Notes under the pieces: model-generated
Seen by the model: only the letters and a program-made list of their open reading frames with translations
Database searches by the model: none
What the model was told of the DNA's origin: nothing
Origin: Callipepla californica brunnescens
Taxonomy: Eukaryota; Chordata; Aves; Galliformes; Odontophoridae
Direction: 5' to 3'
Assembly: GCA_023055505.1 (NCBI GenBank)
Contig: JALIRH010000008.1
Location: forward strand, 6,883,775 to 6,947,774
DNA length: 64,000 nt
Made by a program: the position numbers and the translations under genes
In this document: piece after piece, positions 39,101 to 64,000 of the stretch
How the letters are laid out: the number at the start of each line of letters is the position of its first letter
Numbering within the stretch: the stretch's first letter is position 1

Positions 39101-40272
39101 GCTGGGGTGGAAGGAGCCTCCTTCCGAAAAGCCAACATCATATGCTACCAGGAGATAGCACAGGAGCCTTTCACTGGGGAAACCTTCTCTAGGGATTCAT
39201 CATCTTATTCCTCTCATCACTGACACTAAGAAGAAAAAAATACCCACTCTAATCCAGCACCACTGAATTCAGCCACAGGTTTAATACTCCACTTGCGAGT
39301 TATTCCCAGAATTGAAACAGTTATGTGGACTTCGTGCCAGAATAACTCCTTCACAGAAATCCCACAGTCCATCAATTAAGAAAGCTTAAAGCAATCAGTC
39401 ACCCACAGCCGATTGGATTTAGCAGTCAGTGAATGCTTTTTGTTCTGGGATCAACTACACCCACTTCTAAAGCTGATTAAAAAAAATATGTTGATGATCT
39501 CTTCCACCTGGCTGGGACGATAACCTGGCTGCAGCACTAATGAGCTCCGAGCACTGCAGCAAGTACAGGCAGGTGGAAGTGAAGCACCACCTGTGTACGG
39601 GGAGTTTCCTGACCTCGGTTTTGGAAGCCATTGGCACTTGGCTTAGGGAGGCAGCATCCTTGGGCCTGGCAGGAGCAGGGATGCTGCCCACAAACGTGTG
39701 GCTGTGGCTCTCCTGCCCAACGGTATCAGAGGGAAACGGTGCCATGGTGAATCCTCCACACACAGCAACTGATCTGCTGGCAGCTCCGGGAAGCAGCACC
39801 CAGCTCTTTAGGTTGTTTGTCCCTCTGCATGTGGCCACAGCCCAGTACAGGAAAGGCCCTGGTCCTGGCTCTATTGAGTGCAAAGCCGAGTCATGGAGCG
39901 CATTGTGTCCGCTCATTGCCAAAACATGCTTTTAGAAGATACATTCTGGGGGAGAAGGGACCTTAAAGGGTCACGTAATCACACCGCTAAGATCTTCAAG
40001 ATGATGGCCATCAGGGCAGCTGCAGTGAGATCAGTTCCTACCACCTGGGGCCCAGATCTGCTCATTTATCCCCTTCTTATTGCCGGTGCCCCCATTTCCA
40101 GGCCTTCCACACTACACCGCCTCCATCAGCTCAGCAGCCTCTTTAAGCACGGAAGAACAACATCGTCATTTTAATTTTATTATTATACAAGGATTTCAGT
40201 GTCTCTTGTAAGTCTGGTTGTGGGCTAGTCATCTACAGCAGAGTACTGAGAGTAACTGCCCAATAGATGAGT

Positions 40273-40289
40273 GTATATATATATATATA
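40273..40289. repeat. Short (TA)n tract
   Basis: A run of alternating T and A about 17 bases long in otherwise ordinary intergenic DNA. Confidence 0.85.
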
Positions 40290-41219
40290 CATATAGGTAT
40301 GTACAGAAGCAATGTACTACAGCATGTTCCTGGGGCTACCCTTTCCATCCACCCATGGAGAGCACACTTTACTAAGCTGATTGGAAAGGAATGCTTTAGG
40401 TTTTCAGAGTTTTGCTTTTGTTTTTTAAAATAAGGCTTCTGCATATTCACATAACTTTCTCAGTGCCTGCTGTAAACAAAGGATTATGTTCAGGACCACA
40501 GCCAGAAATAAGATACGTCAGAGATCTGTAACGCGTTCTATGGAGAATCAGTCAATGGCCCGAGGGTACTTCCTTAGGAGAGAAAGGGTAAAATAACTGA
40601 GGTCAAGGCCTCAAATGCAGCTCTAGTTTTAATCACGTTGTTGGTTTAGAGCATAACAAGACTGCTCTTTTTTTTTTCCTTCTTCTTCCTTCCAATTGTC
40701 AAAACCCATTTTATTTTTCTCGACGCGTTCAGAACGGCCCCAGTGCCGCTGTGTGGGCCATTCCTCACTGCTCCACGCTCAGCCCGTGGGCAGACACGTG
40801 CACAGGCATCAGATACAAATACGCTTCGTACTGACTAGAATCTCTGCCCTCGTGCTATTCTGTAAACACACGGACAAAGCGAGGAGTGGAGAGAGAGCAA
40901 ATGACTTTTAATAAGGGAATAGAACAAGAAAATCCACGTAACTTGAAAAGAAATGGTATTATTGTGGTGAGGTGACTCCCAAGGTTTGGAAGCAGAGACA
41001 CAGAGAGGAAAATACTCGAGTGCCTGATCCTCGCTGGGCATTTCAACAGCTACTTCTGAAGATGTGCAGGTTTAGCTTCTGCTCTACAGCCCAACTATTT
41101 GTAAAAGCTTTTCTTTGCCTGTGTGAAATGGAATCTGTTGCTCCAGCCGTTTCCTCTCTTAACACTCAACCCGGCCAAGTAAAGACAGCGGAGAATCGCC
41201 CACACTGTTGGCTTTCTCT

Positions 41220-41660
41220 TCCCCAGTACAGAAGGGAACGAGGGACCGGCACGAGCGGGACCTCCCGGCCGAGAGGGGCACCTCCATGGCTGGAACCCTT
41301 CCCAAGGAGAACGTGGTGCAGAGTAACGGCTGTACACGCAGAGGAGCCACCATCTCTCCCTCAGTAGCTCTGAGCCTCGCCCGCAAACTGCGCAGCACTG
41401 ACGGCCCGGGTACAACGCAGCCGTTCCCTCAGCTCTCCGTCCCGCCCTCGGCTCCTCCCCGCCCCTCCCCAGAGCACAGCCGCGGGGTTCGCGCGGAGCC
41501 ACCAAACCGAGAGCGGCAGGCAGCGGGTCGCCCAGAGGGGTAGCGGTGATGCGCTAGCACCACAGAAAGAATAGCTTACCCTTCCCGAGGATCAGAGCTC
41601 GCTGGGAACCCCAAAAGGAGGCGGCGTCCAAGCGGAGAGTGAGCAAGAGACAGAGTGCCC
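41220..41660. promoter_or_regulatory. CpG-rich block beyond the EPHA4 3' end, candidate CpG island
   Basis: Against AT-rich surroundings this stretch is visibly GC-rich with frequent CG dinucleotides (for example 41395-41440 and 41480-41535). It holds a GC box (CCCCGCCCCTCCCC, 41457-41470) and CGCGGGGTTCGCGCGG around 41481-41496. It lacks an obvious TATA box. Overlapping open frames occur on both strands (up to 136 codons), as expected for GC-rich DNA, and resemble no protein I know. It could be an orphan CpG island, the promoter of an unannotated noncoding transcript, or an enhancer. Confidence 0.5.
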
Positions 41661-41741
41661 AAGTGCACAGGTGATGTGCGCTAAGCACCGACAAGATGCA
41701 ATAACCGGGAGCGGGTCGTTTCGGGTTTGTACAGCAACTAC

Positions 41742-41747
41742 TTTATT
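41742..41747 (-). terminator. Candidate distal EPHA4 poly(A) signal
   Basis: Minus-strand AATAAA sits in an AU-rich context (..TTTGAAAATAATAAAGTAG). Cleavage would fall around 41720-41730, and the sequence beyond becomes GU-containing and then GC-rich. It is the last canonical hexamer before the CpG-rich block, which is why it is chosen as the distal end. Confidence 0.55.
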
Positions 41748-41870
41748 ATTTTCAAATGCAAATGTTTGTTTGTTTTTTTTTGCACTGTTTTGCTATTTTA
41801 CAATTTTACAAACTAGGTATAAAAGACCATAAATAAATGACATAAGTTATGTGTACCTAAAGTTCATGGA

Positions 41871-41888
41871 GGGGGTGGGGGGGGGGGG
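41871..41888. repeat. G-rich run (G5 T G12), C-rich in EPHA4 mRNA sense
   Basis: GGGGGT is followed by twelve G, with further G just before. Only one long G block is present, so a canonical four-tract quadruplex is possible only by splitting the long run. It sits about 125 nt from the inferred distal poly(A) signal. Confidence 0.9.
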
Positions 41889-42116
41889 AAGAAAACATTA
41901 CAAATTAAAATAGAAAATCTATATATCTAACCCAGAGATCGTTCAAATGCACGAACCAAGAAATGCTGTTAGATTTTTTTTCAGTATGAACTAAATTATA
42001 ATATGCCTCATACATTCTAATTTTAACCACAGTCCTTGCATATTCCAACATACTTGCAGTGATACAAAAAAATAAATGCACTCTCTTTTTATTCGTCTGG
42101 TTAGTATTTCAGATTC

Positions 42117-42142
42117 TTTTTTTTTTTTTTTTTTTTTTTTTT
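42117..42142. repeat. Poly(T) run of 26, an A tract in the EPHA4 3'UTR
   Basis: The T run on the plus strand reads as 26 A in EPHA4 mRNA sense. It lies about 24 nt before an AATAAA (42093-42088). Oligo-dT priming on this tract would mimic a poly(A) tail. Confidence 0.95.
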
Positions 42143-45100
42143 CTGGTTATGAAAACGTCACATAAAAAAAAATACTGCTTTTTAAGTCCCGTTCACTGGT
42201 TACTCCCAGCCTTCTGTATTTTATACATACACATTTTTAATACGTAGATCCAACACAAAATCAGTACGGCAAGAAACCTGGACCAGCACCGACCCGCGGG
42301 TGTGAGTGGGACGGCTCCCCAGCCAGCAGGCTCGTGCTGGGAGACAGGCCAGACAGGCCGTGTGCTGGGAAGCACCGTGGTTCTGTCCTGCAACGCAGCC
42401 CCGGGGCCCTGCACCCAACCCCATGCCCGGCTCCTTCTGGGGATGGTCCCACAGGGGTGGTGAGGATGGCAGGCTGTATTCCGGCCTGAACTGCTCTCTC
42501 GTTCAAAGCAGCACACATCTCTGCCCCAGGACACCTCAGGGCTGTCAGAGGCCAGCGGGATGCATGCCCCGCTCAGAGCTGGAGCAGTGAGCTCTCCAAA
42601 AGCAGAAAGCTGTGCGAGCAGCACCCAAAGAGCTGCAGCACTGCTCCTTGGGCCCCGCAGAGCCTCCTGCAGCACTGCCGAGCAGCACGGCGGGCCGCAG
42701 CTCTCTGGCTGACGGCTGTAACCTTGCAAGTGTTGTGATTTCGTTCCTTAAGTGTGCAGGGAGCTAAACTGCTGTTTGGATTATTAACTTACAAGTTTTC
42801 ACAGCTTGCACACAGAGCAAGGTGCTTCTGTGAATGGAAGAACTGCATATATTTGTTCGCATTCAGCAAGTCTTTAAAACCCTACTTCTGCTGATAAAAA
42901 AAGGCTACTTAAGAATTCAGTTCAGGGTTATCAGTGGATGGATACGCAGGTGCTGCCTCCATCACCTTGTCACTGAGAAAATGGTTGCTCTGGATCACGA
43001 ACAGAACATTAGGAAGAATAAACAACATCTAAGAAAATCTTTAGCACCCTTATGGATCCTGTAATCCACAACTTCGAAACTAACTTGAAACCGTCCCCGT
43101 TTTAGGCTGCAGAACTACTCCTTACACGTAGCGTGGCAGTTAAAACACACCCACAGACACAGAAGTTTCAACATTTTTCAATGTATGATCTCGCTGCCAC
43201 TGCAGACAGAGCTGCTGGGCCGTGCCCACATGGCACAGGGACATCACGTGGCTCCCAGGGACGCTTCCAGCACATTCACAGGCAGCTCTACACACGAGGT
43301 GACTCGCACGCACACGAACACACATACGCACCTTTCAGAGGAGATAATAATCCCTTATTCATTCAAGGAAAAAAAAAAATATATTTATATCACTGCAATG
43401 GCACGTTCCATGTAAAATGTCACGTCAGCAATGTATACAGGCAGCTCACAGCAACTGGGCTCTCCGCTGCAGCACCTGGCCCGGCGTCCACGCTAAGATG
43501 TGTGGCATTCTGCCACCTGCATCTGTCCGAGATGCAGCAGCAGCAGGCAGGGGAGTGAGGGTAGAGAATAACAGAATATATAAATAAAATCCAAGGCAGG
43601 AATAGAAAGCAGAAGGGAATAAAAAATCAGCAAGTCTGCGGGGCTTTGACACAGTACATTCCTCCAGTGACAACTGGGTGCTGAATCTTACCGAGTTCGC
43701 TATCTTTCAATGAAGAAAAAACGGAGCGTGTGGCAAGGGAAAAAAAAAAAAGAGAAAGTAAAAGTCACACTCTTTTCAGGGCCCGACAACTGTTCAGTGC
43801 GTGGTTTCCAGAATCAGTGCTAGGGAAGACGCAACCACAGATCCAGAAGGCTTCAAGGTCCAGTCTGTGTTCATCCACGGTCAGTGAGATCAACAGGATG
43901 GGCTAGGAGGCCAGGATGGCAATGTATAATTTGCCTGCACAAGAATAAAGCATAAATATCAGTGTGCAACAAGAAAGGTGTACATCTGCCCCAACACCTC
44001 CCTGAGATCTCCCAAAAGAAGCTCAGCTGTATCTTGGGCCAGCCAGTATCTCCTTGGAGGGTGCAAGTGCAAATTCACATCCATGGAAAAGAGCTGAGAT
44101 GGGAACGGGTGGTGGAGTTAAACCTCTCCCTGGATAGGGGAAGGATTTCATAAAGGACAGAGGAGAGAGCAGGAAGAGAGAGGCAGTTCCAACAGGAAAG
44201 GGGGCTGGATGGCACGCACCCCAGGCTGCAGCCTCTGCTCTCCTGGTGCTCAGCAGCCTGGGGCAGGGAGACACAGGAGCCAACACCTCCCAGACAGAGC
44301 CCTTCACCCCTCCAAGCCTTGTCTCCTTGACACACCTTCTAAATGGGGATGTCAGATACAAGCATATGCCACCTTTTATTTTTCAATCCACTTCCCTCCA
44401 GCTAAAAAGACATTCAAGTGCATGTCCCTCTCACTGGATATACTTTACAACAAGGAAGGCATCAGTGGCAGTGCTGAAAATCTGGCGCCTGAGCTGCCTT
44501 CTGAGCTTTCACTTTCTATGGAGAAAACTTTTCGTTCTGTGTGGAAAATATTGGAATGGTTTGAATTACCACTACTAGACTTCAAAGGAATCATTTTTGC
44601 AAATTGGCCAACAAATTGAACGTATTTTTGTCTCTGTAGTAGGATAATCTCAACAGAACGCAACAGATTTACAGCAAAGGAAAACTTAAAAGTATCCCTG
44701 CACTTAAGAAAAAGAATTTTTACTGCTGAAAGTACAGGGCTTTAAAATGAGTAACCGCTTCGTACGTCTCCTGGCAACACGACATTAAAACATGCTGGTT
44801 TAAGACATTTTTTAAAAGAAATATTAAAGTTCTGCAAATGGGAAAGCTTTTATAAGTAATACTGCAGAACAGTTTTTACTGAGCTGTCGTGACATGACAG
44901 GATCTGAATTTAGCATCCCATGTTCTGAACAAGTTGTTATGCGAGAAAGTTGGGGGTGAGGGAGAGTGATGGTTAAAATCAGCAAGTTATTGTTACAAGT
45001 GACAAAACGTGATGTGAGCAGCACTGCGGGTACGCTACGTGTGACTTGTCCAACGGAGTGAGCTGCCTGGGATTTAGAATGAAGGCAATGATTAAAAAGA

Positions 45101-46021
45101 ACTAGACGACATATAAGGCCCTTAAATCGTTTCTGAATTTCCTGTCAGGTGCAGTGTGGGGCCAAAACAGTACAGACCAAAGAACGCACCAGCACCATCA
45201 AAATGTAAAGACAAGCTGTGTCTGTTCCAGAGCACATATCCTCCAAGTTCCTACTCATCCCCACTGTGGCATAAGCGTAAGATCCTGGCTCTTTTGCACA
45301 TCTTTTACTTTGATGAATTCCTAGCACAGACTGAGAAGTGAAGCACCGCAAACACATTGGACAATGTACTTCCACTGACCTTCTCCGTGTGGCAAAGGGA
45401 ACCGCTTCTTGAAAGAGAAAAGTCTGAAAGCACCGCAGCCACGACTGCCACAGCTGGCTGCAGGCAGGACGGTCACGAAACCTCTCTCAGTGGCAGAGTT
45501 CAGCACAGCAATAGCCAACAATCTTCCCCAGAAGTCCAGTTCTGCCCAGTAATCCACGAGGTGGGTCATCCCACGCCTCTAGCCCGTAAATGGGCAGATG
45601 GCTGATCTCCAGGCACTGATCAGCCAAATGATATTCTCCATGAGGTTTCTGCAAGGTTGGTGCATCAAGTCTGCAAAAAATATCCTAGGGCAGATTCTTC
45701 ATTCCAGTGAAAGATGCACAACTGTGGTTTCACCCACAAATAAAACACTACGGTTGTAATCCTACAGGTCACAGGGAGAAGGAAAGTAACTTTGTTTCTT
45801 AAGCACAGTATCTGGCAGCAAACATAGCATCAAAACTTGACTGTGACATTATATTTATATAGATACATGTATTTTACATATCGTTGATCAACAGAGAAGA
45901 ATGTTCCAAGAAACAATTTGTTCCAGGGCGAGTTTAAAATGACGGCTTGTCATTTCTGGAGGCCCCCCTCCCAACACACGCTCGGTTTCCACAATCTGTA
46001 CATCAAGCAATGCTGCAGATC

Positions 46022-46027
46022 TTTATT
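46022..46027 (-). terminator. Candidate proximal EPHA4 poly(A) signal
   Basis: Minus-strand AATAAA lies about 105 nt beyond the stop. It is followed within about 30-60 nt by a GU-rich stretch (ATTGTGG, then GCGTGTGTTGGG). Use of this site would give a very short 3'UTR. A second AATAAA at 46114-46119 is only about 11 nt past the stop and has a poorer downstream context. Confidence 0.4.
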
Positions 46028-46129
46028 TCAACGGGCGAGGAGACGAAGTAAAAAAAGTGCAGTTCTTCAATTAAAGTGCATGGATGAGGTAAACTAATTT
46101 CAAGAGTTTTGAGTTTATTCAGTACTGGC

Positions 46130-64000
<17,871 letters not shown>

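Larger units (their letters stand above)
30693..41219. other. Intergenic up to the CpG-rich block
   Basis: Contains the candidate element at 32070-32720, the nested hairpin at 36059, a TA tract at 40273 and a T run near 40669. GC content rises from about 35 kb onwards, producing longer chance frames (up to 152 codons) on both strands. None shows a domain, splice structure or repeat homology I can name. Confidence 0.65.
41725..46129 (-). other. EPHA4: EPHA4 3' untranslated region (about 4.4 kb, distal end inferred)
   Basis: No acceptable coding exon follows the TGA, and a long 3'UTR is usual for EPHA4. In transcript sense, AATAAA occurs at 46119-46114, 46027-46022, 44380-44375, 42093-42088 and 41747-41742. 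The last is followed by GU-bearing sequence and then the CpG-rich block, so I place the distal end near 41725. Notable contents are a GC-rich block (about 42270-42720), a 26-base A tract in mRNA sense (42142-42117) and a 12-base C run (41888-41877). Long chance ORFs in the GC-rich part, including one of 178 codons, look non-coding. The exact end needs RNA evidence. Confidence 0.6.

Noticed and set aside
39467..39935. Overlapping 151- and 131-codon frames on opposite strands
   Set aside because: Mutual overlap and a lack of recognisable motifs or splice structure point to chance frames.
39945..40170. GAAGGGACCTTAAAGGGTCA resembling a CR1 end
   Set aside because: Only about 20 bases resemble CR1. 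The expected following blocks are missing or unrecognisable, so I did not call an element.
42193..42729. 178-codon open frame on the minus strand
   Set aside because: It lies inside the EPHA4 3'UTR in GC-rich DNA, overlaps other frames, and has no recognisable domain. It is better explained by low stop-codon frequency.

Overview
The window is vertebrate genomic DNA and almost certainly avian, most likely chicken or another galliform. It carries 3' ends of CR1 LINEs with their ATTCTATG-type terminal repeats and an internally deleted mariner element of the Galluhop type. Its one recognisable gene is split into short phase-matched exons with GT-AG introns.

That gene is the 3' half of EPHA4 (Eph receptor tyrosine kinase A4; chick Cek8), on the minus strand. 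Ten coding exons lie between the right edge and position 46130: transmembrane (partial), two juxtamembrane, four covering most of the kinase domain, one for the kinase C-lobe end, and two for the SAM domain and tail. The joined frame is open, gives 452 residues, and aligns with the numbering of the 986-residue human protein (Tyr596, Tyr602, Lys653, Asp746, DFG 764-766, Tyr779, Tyr928). A long 3'UTR runs left from the stop at 46130 to a likely poly(A) signal at 41742-41747, with other AATAAA signals on the way. The EPHA4 start, ligand-binding domain and fibronectin repeats lie outside the window to the right.

Left of EPHA4, a GC/CpG-rich block (about 41220-41660) sits immediately beyond the last poly(A) signal. 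Positions 1-41200 are a gene desert with no protein-coding exon I can support. It holds four CR1 fragments, one mariner MITE, simple repeats, an unusual AT-rich hairpin with 51-53 bp arms (15551-15793), a degenerate 85-bp tandem array (16584-16895), and a minus-strand CCAAT/TATA/splice-donor arrangement (10740-10515) that looks like a promoter or solo LTR. Several repeat-free stretches rich in homeodomain-type motifs (17.8, 24.3, 32.1 kb; intronic 47.4, 50.8, 62.7 kb) look like candidate conserved regulatory elements. This fits the known biology of the EPHA4 locus, whose 3' gene desert carries limb enhancers in mammals, but no conservation could be computed here.

I found no novel gene system, CRISPR, operon or RNA gene. 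The most useful unexplained items are the candidate promoter at 10.5-10.7 kb, the hairpin at 15.6 kb, the CpG-rich block at 41.4 kb, and the palindromic HOX/PBX-like site at 50971-50991.
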